NCBI GenBank assembly: GCA_009760855.2
Contig: WPIO01000005.1
Span: 11,253,001-11,313,000, forward strand
Origin: Cristatella mucedo
Lineage: Eukaryota; Bryozoa; Phylactolaemata; Cristatellidae
DNA length: 60,000 nt
Direction: 5' to 3'
Shown here: positions 45,546-57,348 of the stretch, piece after piece
Numbering within the stretch: position 1 is the first letter of the stretch
Layout of the letters: every line of letters begins with the position of its first letter
Made by a program: the position numbers and the translations under genes
Notes under the pieces: generated by a model
Database searches by the model: none
The model's input: only the letters and a program-made list of their open reading frames with translations
Told to the model about the DNA's origin: nothing

Positions 45546-46025
45546 CTAAGAGCCTATCCGTGAAGGCACCTTGGACAGAGACGGGAAATCAGCCATGTCT
45601 CTCTTACCACCAACCAAAGCTGACCCGGGAGCAGGCACAAGAACGTCTTCGGACAAGGTCGCAGCACTCTGAACGATGGACGTTGGATGGCCTGAAGCCT
45701 GGCTGCCATTGCAGCTGCCACTGTTAGCTCCAGAGTAGCCTTGTACTTGTATGGAGTCAGCGGCCTCTCCTGCTGCTAAACTAGTACCATTCTGTAGCTT
45801 GCTGTCAACGTGCAGGTCGAGAGCAGCGCATGCTACTGCAGAGCTCGAAGCACCACCGAAGCTGCCACTAGTATCTGCACGGTCTCTCATTGACTGGCCC
45901 ATGCTGCTGCAAATGCCTCCTTGCACACTGTTGCATTCCACTCGCCTCTTTTTGCAGTCGGCCCCCTTTTTAGATCGTTCGCTGTCCATCTCATCTCTCT
46001 CAAGGTAGGCATACTTGTTTATTAC
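45546..46025 (-). CDS. DAXX: DAXX, end of histone-binding domain and C-terminal tail
   Basis: The acceptor is TTTCTCTTCTTTTAG, phase 0. It starts VINKYAYLERDEM, which with the previous exon (HSRLDE) matches human DAXX SRLDEVISKYAMLQ, the last helix of the histone-binding domain. A basic stretch KKGADCKKRRVE, a possible nuclear localisation signal, follows. Then come about 125 Ser/Gly/Ala-rich disordered residues ending SLSKVPSRIGS and TAG. The long Glu/Asp run that follows the histone-binding domain in vertebrates is absent. The exon may instead be spliced at 45570 to 45178. Confidence 0.9.
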   Translation of the reverse strand, partial: VINKYAYLERDEMDSERSKKGADCKKRRVECNSVQGGICSSMGQSMRDRADTSGSFGGASSSAVACAALDLHVDSKLQNGTSLAAGEAADSIQVQGYSGANSGSCNGSQASGHPTSIVQSAATLSEDVLVPAPGSALVGGKRDMADFPSLSKVPSRIGS

Positions 46026-46315
46026 CTAAAAGAAGAGAAACAGGTCGGATCGCAGGCAAAAGCAAGCAGAATCTGAATCAGAATGCTCGGTCACGCAAGC
46101 GTGTAAGCACGAAGCATGCTCACGAGCAACCAAGCTGTATAGTAGAAAAGGTGCCCATAAACAAGACTCATACACGAAATGGCTACTAGGTGCTGACCAC
46201 GCCAACTTGCTTGAGGTCAGCAAAGCAACAAGAGTCTCAATGAGCAAAACCAGGTATCCCGTGTCTACCGTTAATTAACTTAAATGTTTACTCAATGCAG
46301 GGCAAACAAAGTACT

Positions 46316-46580
46316 AGCTGATTTAACAGCCTCTTTTGTATAGCGACAAAAGAACCTTCACATTATCACCACTGATTGCAGCGGCAATAAACCGTGCTTC
46401 CTTGACAGCAATTGTAAAGTGCCTAGAAAGAGATCGAGTTCTCTGAGAGCGCTTTATCAAATGTATTATTATTGTTATTATTATTAATAAAAGATCGCCC
46501 ACCGAAGGAGTCGAACCCACGACCTCGGTGTGAAAAGCAACAGCTTTACCTAATGTGCCATCACGGCTCACCATGGTCTG
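46316..46580 (-). mobile_element. SINE-A interrupted by a LINE-A tail
   Basis: The inverted SINE-A 3' part (TTTAACAGCCTCTTTTGTAT) lies at 46322 and the inverted head (GGAGTCGAACCCACGACCTC and CCTAATGTGCCATCACGGCT) at 46506-46575. Between them is a foreign block, 46392-46485. Confidence 0.85.
46392..46485 (+). mobile_element. LINE-A 3' tail nested in SINE-A
   Basis: GTAAAGTGCCTAGAAAGAGA, TTCTCTGAGAGCGCTTTATC and an (ATT)n tail. It is flanked by AATAAA at 46386-46391 and 46486-46491, a likely target-site duplication. Confidence 0.82.
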
Positions 46581-46719
46581 AACATCACCAGTCACGGCAT
46601 GCAAAACTGCTAAGGTTGATAGTGTGTGCCCATCAAAGTCGATGCTGAGCAAAAAGCCATGAGGTCAGTACTGGTCAGCTTTCCCTGATGGCTCGGCCCC
46701 TGCGAGCTTGTCTCGCTTG

Positions 46720-47085
46720 TTCCCTTTGTTGGCTTTGTGTGCACGATACTTTTGCACAACTCAGTGGTTGCTACTAACCCCCACTCCTTGCCGTTAGCTT
46801 TGTGTGGTTACCTGTGCACGATTCAGTGCCTGCTACTAACCAGGATGCATGCTACCAACCAGGAGTACTACTAACCAGCCTGACTGCCTTCTTGTGCACT
46901 TGAACATGTTTGCCTAAGCACGATACTTGTTTCGTGTGAGCTTTTGCATGCTTGTCGTAACACAATACCGTCTTTAACTCTTGGCTATTGCTTCTCTTGC
47001 AGCAACGTACAACGCCTGTACGGAGTTGTCTTTTTGAGATGCTATACAAGTGATATTATTATTGCTATTATTATCAGTATTATTA
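46720..47085 (+). mobile_element. LINE-A-like 3' UTR, diverged
   Basis: CTACTAACC repeats and GTGTGAGCTTTTGCATGCTT are followed by TTGCTTCTCTTGCAGCAACG, CGGAGTTGTCTTTTTGAGAT and an ATT-rich tail. The arrangement matches the 3' UTR of LINE-A. Confidence 0.55.
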
Positions 47086-47890
47086 AATTTGTTCTAGTTT
47101 AAAATCTAAAGCCACTTGACTTGCAATCGCAGGATTCATAATTCACGCCCAGTCAATGTCTAGGTCTCCCTAACCAAACCGAGTTTTCATCCTCGAGATC
47201 AGCATAAACCAAGTTTACCTGCCATATATTGGTATAACAAACCCATTCAATAACGCTTCATGTCAGTGCAACGAACATAAAGCATTAAATGCAAGACAGC
47301 TTGCTAGAACGGTCCACACGGAAGCAGCAGCTCTTTGTCCATAATTTTAATGGCCGGAGATATTCTCTTGTAGTAAAACTTCCGGGCCACATAGGACTCA
47401 CGAGTCCAATGTGTTCAGGAATAACCTAATTTCTGAAATATGTATTAGGAAACATAGAGATTAGATTACAATGTATGAAAGCTAAGGTTATACATTGAAT
47501 GATGTGTTTCGGTGTGCAAGGAAGGATCTGGGGTCGTGACCCACAAAGTCAGACCAAAAAACTCGAGTCTTAAGCTACATTCACAAGGTCCAACTTTTGC
47601 ATGGCCAATGCATCTACATTTTTTTGATGTTCATGTTACTCTTTGATGATCTTGACCTAATTCCATCGAGTTGGGAAGGTGGTCACAAACAAGTTGGACC
47701 GTGAAAATGCAGCTTTAGCCCAGGGGTAAATTACTCACAATTCATGATCCACTGTAAAAAGTGAAGGTCGTCGCATTTGCATTTTGCTTTCCCGCCTCCT
47801 TGATTTCTCGTGTCATTCAGACTAGTGTTTTTTGAGAGGGTACATATTTGCGAATGCATAGACCAGATATTAAGAAATATATAAATCCTA

Positions 47891-48058
47891 GCTGAATAAA
47901 CAGCCTCTTTTTGTATAGAGACAGAAGAGCCTTTATGCCTATCACCATCGCTTGCGGTGGGCGATTCTTAATCGCCCACCGCAGGAATCGAGCCCACGAC
48001 CTCGGGACCTAAGTCGTGAAAGCAACCACCTTACCTAGTGTTCCATCAAGGCTCAACA
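47891..48058 (-). mobile_element. SINE-A, minus orientation
   Basis: GCTGAATAAACAGCCTCTTT, TGTATAGAGACAGAAGAGCC, inverted B box GGAATCGAGCCCACGACC, head CTTACCTAGTGTTCCATCAA GGCTCA. The middle forms a 14-base perfect hairpin (TGCGGTGGGCGATT). Confidence 0.87.
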
Positions 48059-49676
48059 ATTAGAAACATAGCCTTAAAGTGAAATGTTAAAACTTCACAC
48101 ATTAAGGTCAACAGTCGAGCTTTAGAGAGAGGTGAAAGAAAGATACCACCATAAAGTTGGGCTATAGATTCACCTTGCATAAGCACACATCTTCAAGTGC
48201 TAAGGCATATCGTAGAGTGCTAAGGCACATCTGACAATGGTATGGTCATGGCCAATGTGAAGTTTCCGTAACAAATCGTGAATTCACCTGACCCACGAAA
48301 AAACCTTAGCAAAGGACCCATTTTGACCGGCATAGCAAGCTATAGCAGCATCATGGGTGGCCTCGGGAAATGAGCCCACATTGTTTGTGGTCTTGTGAAG
48401 ACTTCAGAAATACTCAGGGTACCCACTTGCCAATTCCTAAAAGTTTTTTTGGGTGCTACCGCAGGATAAGTCTACCACTCAAGCTTGTTTTGGAAACAAT
48501 CCTCACCATGTAGAAGTGCAAGTACTATGTTTAAATGTTGAAACAAATCTTCACGGTTTTACCAGAATTTCAAACACAGGTGCCATTTTTATTAAGTGGC
48601 TAAATGAATTTAGCCCAACACATTCCCACGAACAGCATGCATGCAGGCATTCTTCAGCTTTGCCTTCAGAGATACCAGGTTTGAGATCAAGGTACAGGCA
48701 AAAGTTACCTTAGCAGCTTGCAACACAATTGCTTTTTTGCTGATAAAACTAGAATACAGTCGTAATTTGCCACTTCAAGCTTCGACTTTTGCGGCTCCAC
48801 TGTATCACGGCTTTTTCAAATATATTAATTAAAAAGTTAATCGAGATAGTGAAAATGATAAAATACATGCTTGGTTGTCCGAGTCAGTTATACACCCATG
48901 TATACAAATTAAAACTGCTGTCAGCATCAACTGTAGGCATCAACTGTATGTATCTGAGAACCCCCCCAGCAAATCCTTCAACGCCAGGTGTAGCTGCTCC
49001 TTGTGTATGGGCAAAAACTTGGCCACCGATTGGCTCAGCCTCACGCCAAGTTTTTTCTCTCCAGAGGGCTCTAATAAGGTTAAAAACCGTATTTAGAAGG
49101 TTATGAACAGGTTTTCCATCTATGCTCTAACTACAAAAATATCCAATTTATAAAGAAAAAATCCCACTTTTTCTCTTATTTCGGTAGAGCCTGGGACTGA
49201 TTAACCGCAATAAACGATGGACGCCTATATTCAGTACACATTTATGTCAAAAGTTATTAAATCCCCGAGTATTATAAAGACATGTATTTCCGGTTGAAAG
49301 AAGACCAGCATCAAAAGCTCGTTAAAGATACAAATAATTTCCTTAGGCTTTATCACATCCACTGATTTCTGCAATGGAGCACCTGGGAAAAGCCAGACAC
49401 GTGTGCCTATAGAAGATGTGCACTATTATACCGACAAAATCTGTTGAATTTTAACAGAGTAGCTGGTGCAGTAAGTCAAGGATGAATGCAATCACAATGG
49501 CAATCTTGTAGACGAAGATAGGTCTAATACAAAGAGACACTTTGAGTGAGATGTCCGTAAGAGATTTCAAAAATAAAAAACTGCATTTGCCACGTCTACC
49601 CGTATGAGCTCAGCAGCACTTAACTATTTCTGACCAAAATAAACACACAGCAGTGTCTTATGATGGAGTCGCTTAC
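48059..49676. other. DAXX intron, unassigned
   Basis: AT-rich with no recognised exon or repeat family. Confidence 0.4.
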
Positions 49677-49764
49677 CTCGTCGAGACGACTATGACCCTC
49701 AACCCTATTTGCTTCTAATCGGTCTTTCAACTCTTTGTTAAATAGAGCAGGATCGTCAGAAGGC
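49677..49764 (-). CDS. DAXX: DAXX, histone-binding domain exon
   Basis: 29 codons plus one base, acceptor GTGTTTTCAG, donor GTAAGC. DDPALFNKELKDRLEANRVE and GHSRLDE match human DAXX DPALSDPVLARRLRENRSLA and MSRLDE. This helix contacts the H3.3-H4 dimer in the human complex. Confidence 0.95.
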
Positions 49765-50819
49765 CTGAAAACACAAAATATGACTCAATGTACAAGTTAA
49801 TACAAGAACAGTATATGCTTCAACCGTAAGCATCCAGATTAATATTAATATCCTCATAACCGATAATGTCACACAAAACTGGGAAGTCTGCATTGATACA
49901 CTTAGCTGTATGCACCTGATGGTTTCGACGTGCACTTAAAGGCCAATCGCTTGTAGCTTTTATGCACCAACAAAAACGGTGTGAGAACCGCTTAGTTGCT
50001 AAGAGTTGACGAGAAGTGCAGTAAAGTAGAAAGGCAAAGAGCAGTAGCAGCAGTAAGTGCTACGACCGGCAGCGAGAGCAAGCAAAAAGAAAGCATAGCC
50101 GAGCAAGTGATTGTCACTTCCTGCAATCAGCATAGCAACAGGACATACCACAAACAAAACTGTCGTGAACGAGAGCACCAGGTAGTTTACTTGCTGCAGA
50201 AACTAACTGCAGAAGGAGTCTGCTCAAGCAGCTACGCCAAGTTTTCATGCCAGAGGGGAAATCTACTGCTGGTCGTTGTAGACATCGAACACAGATGTGA
50301 AAATCTGCCGGTCTTGTACTGAACAGGCAGGTAGCATCCTTGTTCTATCCACTATGCAGCACCACTGCTAAATTCCTCACCTTTACAGACTGATAACTTA
50401 TTTATACTACTGACTAAATAGAAACTTGTGTTATACTACTGACTAAATAGGACTAAGAATGTTTTTGGAAACTGCTCTGAAAAAGTACAGCAGGTAGCCT
50501 TGCCAGATACTACCAAGGAGTTTCTGAGGTACCGAGCTAGCCAGGGGGTTGCAAATCAATCCTAAGGTTATCAGGCATACATAAGGCAACTCTAATGGTA
50601 AGTCTTTTGACTAATTTTGAAAGAAAAAAAGGTCATCAAAAAGAGCAGTTTGAGGAAACATCCATACTTCTTAGCTAGATCAACAAAACTGTATCAACTT
50701 GTAAATTCACTAAGGAAAACGAACAAGCAACTGATCGCTTAAAAGGGCAAAGAGCTCAGAAGTATCCACGAGCTTCTTGTCACTGCCGGGCCTTAGGTAA
50801 GGACAAACCAAGCACCCAC

Positions 50820-50939
50820 CGGAAAGAATCCGTAAGGTGTGTACCGAATGAGGAGACGAAATCGTCGTGCCGTTGCTGCTGAAGCAGGTTGCCGACGTCA
50901 GTGAACACTTCCTTGGCTACTTCGAGCACACGAGTTTTC
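50820..50939 (-). CDS. DAXX: DAXX, histone-binding domain exon
   Basis: The acceptor is TCCGCTCAG and the donor GTGGGT. It encodes KTRVLEVAKEVFTDVGNLLQ, QQRHDDFVSSFGTHLTDSFR. This aligns with human QLMAQDAFRDVGIRLQERRH and LDLIYNFGCHLTDDYR. It enters one base before a codon end and leaves two bases into one, and both joins preserve frame. Confidence 0.95.
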
Positions 50940-51176
50940 CTGAGCGGACAAGCAAAAAGAGCTAGCCTGCTGCAGAGATGGAACAGATGGGTGCTGCTTC
51001 ACAGGCTAAATCCAAGCGCTTGACCTCGGCCAGCCCCCACACAAGCAGCTAGAAACAGGCAGGCCCAGTAGCAGGACATGTCACGTGCCACACAGTTCAA
51101 ACTGACTTGGCTCGCGTGTGTGCATGTGCACGAATGGCGCTTCCTCGTTAAATTTCATCAAGCTGCTGAGGCTTCT

Positions 51177-51305
51177 GCCGAGTTTGGCCCAGTGGTTACC
51201 GTGCTTGCCCCAACCTAAGTTTGGCCAAGGTCGTGGGCTCGAGGCATATGTGAAACACCTGAACAAAGATTAAGTTCTCTTATGGCGCTATAAAAATAAA
51301 TCATT
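51177..51305 (+). mobile_element. SINE-B, plus orientation
   Basis: CCGAGTTTGGCCCAGTGGTT, B box GTGGGCTCGAGGC, and tail GAACAAAGATTAAGTTCTCT with TATGGCGCTATAAAAATAAA. Confidence 0.82.
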
Positions 51306-51639
51306 TATTTTTTTATTTTATTTTCTGGCCGTGCCCAGCAGAGGCCTTAGCTCCGGTTGTGTCCTGCAGAGGCTCCAGGATAGCCAAGTGGACTCTGCAC
51401 GGGTCGAGCAGGGGAGCTTCTCTCAAAGTTCACTCAAAGAATGTGCTGCTATCGGCACTGGCGCCATCGAGGAAAGTGAAAAGCCCGGTCAGAAGAAGAG
51501 TCAAGGAAGTACACAAGTGCCAGAGTACGGAGGTGTTTGCGCAATATGGACAAACAAGGAAGTGACAGAATAAGCAGGAAGAGAAAAAATACAAATGCAC
51601 AGTAATCGTGGGAGCACATTTGACAGCCTATGACTGTCG

Positions 51640-51745
51640 CAGCAAAAGCTTTGGTCGTATGCAGCTGCAAAGCTGACACGAAAGGGACAGCAAATTTATT
51701 GTCCAGAGCTGACCCGAAGACACCGACAGAGCTGGTTTGCACAGC
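51640..51745 (-). mobile_element. Possible LINE-B fragment
   Basis: The minus strand encodes LDNKFAVPFVSALQ, resembling DNKLAIPFLRLK of LINE-B, but the downstream WNSLP block is not found. A weak call. Confidence 0.25.
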
Positions 51746-52047
51746 TACAGCTGCTATCCACATTACCGATCCGGATTATGCTTCAGCAGATCGATAGCGC
51801 ATGAAGGCTCTAGCCAGCTGGAGATCTCCTACACAGTGGCACGAGTCTGCACATAAATTCTCGGCCAACTAAAGATGTGTATCAGTCTACAAAGAGCCGT
51901 CTTCGGCTCTCACATTTTCATCAAAAAGCTTGAAGAAATTTCTCACCGTCCTTTCGTAAATACGGAAGAGAAAAAAATCCAGCCTGTGCATAGCTGAGGT
52001 AGCCACGATGTGGTGACAAGGCAGAGCAAGAAGGATAATAAAAATAT

Positions 52048-52190
52048 CATTCATTTGTATAGCTCCCCAAGAGAACTTAATCTCTATTCAGGAGCTTCAC
52101 ATATGCCTCGGGGCTTGAGTTCACGACCTCAGCCAGACCTTGGTCGGGGCGAGCACCTTAACCGCTGGACCAAACCAGTTCGGCATGATG
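52048..52190 (-). mobile_element. SINE-B, minus orientation
   Basis: ATCATTCATTTGTATAGCTC, GAGAACTTAATCTCTATTCA, CGGGGCTTGAGTTCACGACC and head AACCGCTGGACCAAACCAGT TCGGC. Confidence 0.87.
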
Positions 52191-52789
52191 TATACACGAA
52201 AACTGTGTGATGCCTGGGGACAGTAACGAATTGCTCGATGGCTTTCAGAGGTTTAATGCAAAAACCATGCGTACTAGCAGGATACATCGGATGTGCTCAG
52301 GACCCTCCCAGAGGCACGGTACGTTTTTTGGAAGTTTGGACAGTAGTTGTTTGTGCGAATTGTGGCAAGTATCAGCGATCTCCTTGGCTGATGCTTGGCT
52401 GATTCACAGTCCACGGTTTTTGAGCAGCAACTGGTTTTCGAGGCCAGATCAAGGTTGCAGCCTTTATATCCACAAGTGCGATAATTTTTGGTTGAGCCGT
52501 TAAGAAGAATGAGGTTGAGCAGAGAGGTGTAGTAGCAGTTTAACTCGCGGCAATTTTAACGTAGGCTCAAAACAGCAGTACCAAGCCATACTTTCAGCAG
52601 CACGGTAAACGACTCTTAGCCTCGAAAGACCTGATTCAATGGCTCGCAGATACAGCTCTCGTGCAGATACAGCCGTATCTGCAGTCAACCATTACAAAAA
52701 CCGCGTCTGTTTCTAAAAGTCTGCAGCGTAAAAAAGAAAACTGGATTATCAGTGGAAGCTGCTGTTGAGGTATCTACTGCATTGATTTT

Positions 52790-52945
52790 TGAGTTAGGTA
52801 AGGAGGTTGCTTTTCATGACCTCATTCCGAGGTTGTGGGTTCGAATCCTGCGGAGGGCGATCTTTCATTACCACCACAAGTGGTGGTGATAGCTGCAAAG
52901 ACTCTTCTGTCGCTATACAAAAGAGGCTGTTAAATCAGCTATATT
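52790..52945 (+). mobile_element. SINE-A, plus orientation
   Basis: GAGTTAGGTAAGGAGGTTGC, B box GGGTTCGAATCCTGCGG, CACAAGTGGTGGTGATAGCT and 3' end GTCGCTATACAAAAGAGGCT GTTAAATCAGCTA. Confidence 0.88.
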
Positions 52946-53056
52946 ATTATTAGTGACAACAACTGCAAAACAGGTACTGAAAGCTCTATGCGCATGCAGA
53001 ACAAATGTGAGCTGAATCTCAACAGCAATGAAAGCATGTGCATGGGAAAGACTTAC

Positions 53057-53195
53057 GTGAAGCCTAGATTGTAGCGCACATTGCAAGTACAGACAATGCG
53101 ATGAATGTCGTGGTAATCAGGCATGCGCTCCTCCCAGCTGCCGGGTTTGTTAATGAAGCTCTGCACTTTCTTGTTGATATCTGAATAGCGTGTGC
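53057..53195 (-). CDS. DAXX: DAXX, histone-binding domain exon
   Basis: The acceptor is GGTCTTTTTTAG and the donor GTAAGT. It encodes TRYSDINKKVQSFINKPGSW, EERMPDYHDIHRIVCTCNVR and YNLGF. This matches human DAXX TRYPEVNRRIERLINKPGPD, TFPDYGDVLRAVEKAAARHS and LGL. It is one of the clearest family signatures. 139 bases, in frame with both neighbours. Confidence 0.96.
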
Positions 53196-54029
53196 CTAAA
53201 AAAGACCAAGGCATGCTACAGCTGAAGTGGTTCTTGCTGCCCTGAAGGAAGGCCGGCTTCAGTCATGCATGACTCAGTTATACAGCTCATTCGAGGCCTA
53301 CTACAGCTGCTCTTGATGCAGCCATTGAACATAAGTACTGGTGTCACAGCCCACAGTGCTAAAAGGCACATATAGCCTCCACAACCAGAAGATCTCAATA
53401 TGGCACATATCTCCTGTCAGCCCAGCTACCCTCATCCTCACTGCGAAGCTGCAAAAGCAGCACCAGACGACACAAGCAGCTCCTTGTGCCCAGAGTCCAC
53501 CATTGAACAAGATCCAGTCATTCAGCTAAACACTTTTGGCAACCGATGCCTTTTTTAAATTGTTTTTCGGGTCCTGATATCTAAATTCTCAGGTAATGAT
53601 GATGCTGATTAGTCCAGCTAATGATCCAGATACCTCTTTTCTAACCACTCCAAACTCATCGTCCAACTTTTTCCAAACAGCTATCAAAATTCTACAGGTG
53701 TCAGCCGTTGCTAGCCAAATGCACGCATGGAGACTGCTTCATGGAATAGGTAGCACCACTGAAAACTATCCAACTGCTACACGTGTAATTGTTGGTGTGT
53801 ATGTGTGTGTTCGTGCATGTATCGAGCAGGCTAATAGAGAATGATGTGTGCATATGAAGTCAAACAATGTCGCCTTTGTAGCAGATTCACAAATCAGCAG
53901 AGTAATAATTATGAGTGAATTACTAGGTCTTGAAATTTGGCCTCAAACCTTGCAAGAGACAAAATATCTGACGAGTCGGCAAGCCACAGTCGGTTACCCA
54001 TGTCGATACAATTAACGCCTAGCAGCAGA

Positions 54030-54215
54030 ACAAAAAATTTGCATGTTCTGCCTGTGCATGTAACGTCTAACCACGTTATGCTTGTTATCATTGAGCATGC
54101 TACCACTAACCATTCGATCATGCTTCCTTTGCAGCATATGTAAACTGCCTAGAATGAGATTGAGTTCTCTAAGGCCAATTTAACAAATGTATTATTATTA
54201 TTATTATTCAGAATA
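54030..54215 (+). mobile_element. LINE-A 3' end
   Basis: TGCCTGTGCATGTAACGTCT, CATGCTTCCTTTGCAGCATA, TGTAAACTGCCTAGAATGAG, TTGAGTTCTCTAAGGCCAAT and an (ATT)n tail. Confidence 0.82.
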
Positions 54216-57200
54216 GGCAAGCTATTCCAGCGACTCTCACCATACCGCCATCGGTACGACAGCGATAGATTCTGGTTATCTACCACGTGAACATGCCCGC
54301 ACGAGATGAGATTTGCCTTAACTTATAAGAGGTATCACGTTTCTGTAAGGAACCCAGTATATAGCATATATGTCATGAGCTTGCAATCGAGAACTTATAG
54401 AAAACTCACTGCAGGACTCTTACAGCCAAATCTAATGATCAGAAGGGCATTCCGACCGGGAATGGGTAGTAGAGTGCCCACGCCTATGTTGACCACACTG
54501 GCAATACGAGTTGAGCAAACATGTTATGACTCTAGAATTTTATTGCATGCATACAGGCTCGTGAACTGAGGTGAATGTGGTGCCACAGACTCCGATATTC
54601 AACTTTTATTAAAGATTAGAAGCTTATCCTTGCAACAGGCAGTCAAGTTAGACATGCAGTTCATTTTGAAGAGAGTTCACAAGCTTTATAGCAAATAAAT
54701 GTGCTCACAGGTGCTCTGAGCACACTGGCTACCCTCAGTGGTGACAAGTACACAACCGGCCTACCAACTACACGAGTGTGCCACCAGTAGGACAGCCCTG
54801 CGTAGCCTTTTGGCTGGATCTCAGTAGGCCTGGGCGTATTAACTACATTGGAGTCATTGAGCCACACCTACCGGCTACAGAACAAGCTCATGCTGTAGCA
54901 AGCCTCGGCTAAATTCTATTGCGCTCACTGAAGGCAGAATGTAGCTGCACAGTCTTCTGATAAACAGTCGTTTGAAGTATTACTTTAAAATTACCGTATT
55001 TTATTCAACAATGGGTCTAAGTGGTCTTATCAGATGAGCATAAGAGAAGATAACAGCAACCGCTCTCTTTGTCCTCTCGTTGACAATGAGTCTGGTGTAG
55101 AAGAAGGTTGGATGGGTCACCAGAGCTGACGTTACAATAGCCATCGGCAAACAAAATTCTGCCCAAGTCTACTGCTGCCTCGCAAATCGGACTGCATTAG
55201 GTTTTGTCCTCTTGATTCTGGGAATAGAAGGTGCACGAAAGCAACCGTCGACTGACGCCCAAGAAAAGCAGCAAGGGCAAAACGTAGGAATAGCCCCTGG
55301 CCCGACTACGGGTCTCTCCGAAGCTACAATGCTGCCCAAAAACAATCGAATTGTATATGATATACTGCATTCGGAATTACTATTATTTTTGAAACGATAC
55401 GTCGACATTGCCTATAGCCTTGCTAGAATCCCAATTTTCAACTATGCCAAGTGACATCGCTACGGTAGGCTGCAAGCCACCCCTTGCCATTGGTTGTAGG
55501 TCACGTGACGTTTCGGTTTTTATCACTGAGTAGTCGGTTTAGTTGACAATATAAGCATGCAGGCTAACTGCAGAACAGCAGTGGGCAACACGATGCTGGC
55601 GATCATCTTTCCGAGCTTGGGTGGCCTTACAGAGCCTCACATCAGAGCTAAGCCTCTAGTGCCCTGACAGCTAGGCAATCATTTCCAAGAGACCCATGAC
55701 AAACCGGGGGCTTAGCACTAGTTGCAGCAAGGACGGTGGGCAATTATCTTCGTTTGTCTTCTTTGCCCCGACGTGACATTCGCTCTATATTTCCTGTCTG
55801 TCCAATGCAGAGGCAAATGTGCAAATAATCTACAGTAACCTAATAAGACCACTAGATCCCATTGTTGGTTCAGCATGAGCAACACCAGCTTTATTGCCTT
55901 CTTATAATGCATGAGCCCTTAATCTTAAAATAAAAGAGCCAGCCCGACTATATGCACATAACTCCAAACAAACTTAATGAGGAGCTTGTGACAACCCTTC
56001 CAAGTTGATGCATCTGCAAAAAATCACAAACAAATGACAGCTAATCTTGTCACCATGCATGCACATCTCGTATCGCATGTCCTTTGATGATCACAAATTA
56101 ATCAGCCACAATATATTGACAGCTCCTCACACAGCGCATACGCGGGCGTACATGCTTTAATGGACACCGATAATATTTAATTAGATGTGCACTGTCCGAA
56201 CTGCAATCAAGACGACCGTGTATAGCCCACAACTGCAAGTGAAAGAGCTCACGAATCCACACCGAATACACCAGGCAGTACTTGTTGAGTACTTTTAAGA
56301 GACTACATCAGCACTCGCCAGCAGCAGCATGCTCATACTACGCACATGCCGCACCTGACCTCCGGCAACCGATTCCGCATCGTGGCAGTCGATTCAAGGG
56401 ACAGCATAAGAACCTTACTATAGTGAGGCTAACGATCATCACCAAGAGCGCTCGAAAGCTTCTTGGTTGCAGTGATCACATCCAAGAACTCGAAGCACAA
56501 CATCCTGGTGGGCCAAATAGAGAACTCAACAGGATGGGCAGAAGTTCTCGTAAGGGCTTCAGCACGAGCAAGTGCTGCGTGGCTAGATAGTCTAGCCAGC
56601 ATTGCCCCATCGACTGGTCTCCCGAAAGCACATGTGCTCGCTTAAAGGTTGTTGATTGATATGCAAACTGCAGCTAGAAATACACTTTTTAAAATACAAT
56701 GCTTTCCGAGGTTAAAATTGTTTGCTGCAGTGCTAAGCTGACCTATACACGAGACACTGGCATTCTGCAAGCCAAATAGTAACACACACAGGTCATGCCA
56801 TGTTTTGGTTAGGTTTTGTCTCGAATCTTGATTTCGGAAAGGTCTGTCTAGCAAGTGGTCTTTAATAGTGGGGACTGGTGGATGGTGCTCTCGGAGAATT
56901 TTCCTAGCGCTATAGCTAGGCCTCACAGAAAGAGAGACCCTGCTGAGAACTCCACCTGGCACTGAGCAAAGCGTCCAGCAGACCCAAACCAGACCGTGTA
57001 GCCAGGTCAATTGCTCGACTGACCGTGGGCAGCAGCTTCCTGTCTAGGATTTCCATGTGCGTCGATGTTATTCTAAGCAAGCAACAGCAGGCAGGCAGAC
57101 GTGCTCTCTGCCTCAGGTGCAGTAGGCACACAGCACAGACATGGAGTCATAAATGCTAATCGAATGCATAACATACCGGTTAACTGCTTTAAAATTATTC

Positions 57201-57348
57201 TACCGGCTTTCTTAAGGAACTCTAAATAACAGCTGCTTCTCCCAGACGAAAGATGAGCAGGATAACAACAACCTGAAGAGCTTCAAATGTGCTGGCAATC
57301 ACAATCCAATAGGCTCCAAACAGTAATATAAAACTGTTGCATACTCAC
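54216..57348. other. DAXX intron, mostly unassigned
   Basis: No exon recognised. 55490-55525 carries a promoter-like cluster. 56463-56645 is open on both strands without a recognisable product. Confidence 0.4.
55490..55525. promoter_or_regulatory. CCAAT plus CACGTGACG cluster
   Basis: CCATTGG is followed after about 8 bases by GTCACGTGACGT, which contains an E-box palindrome overlapping a CRE-like half. Such clusters are common in animal promoters. It lies inside a DAXX intron and no transcript start can be shown. Confidence 0.3.
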
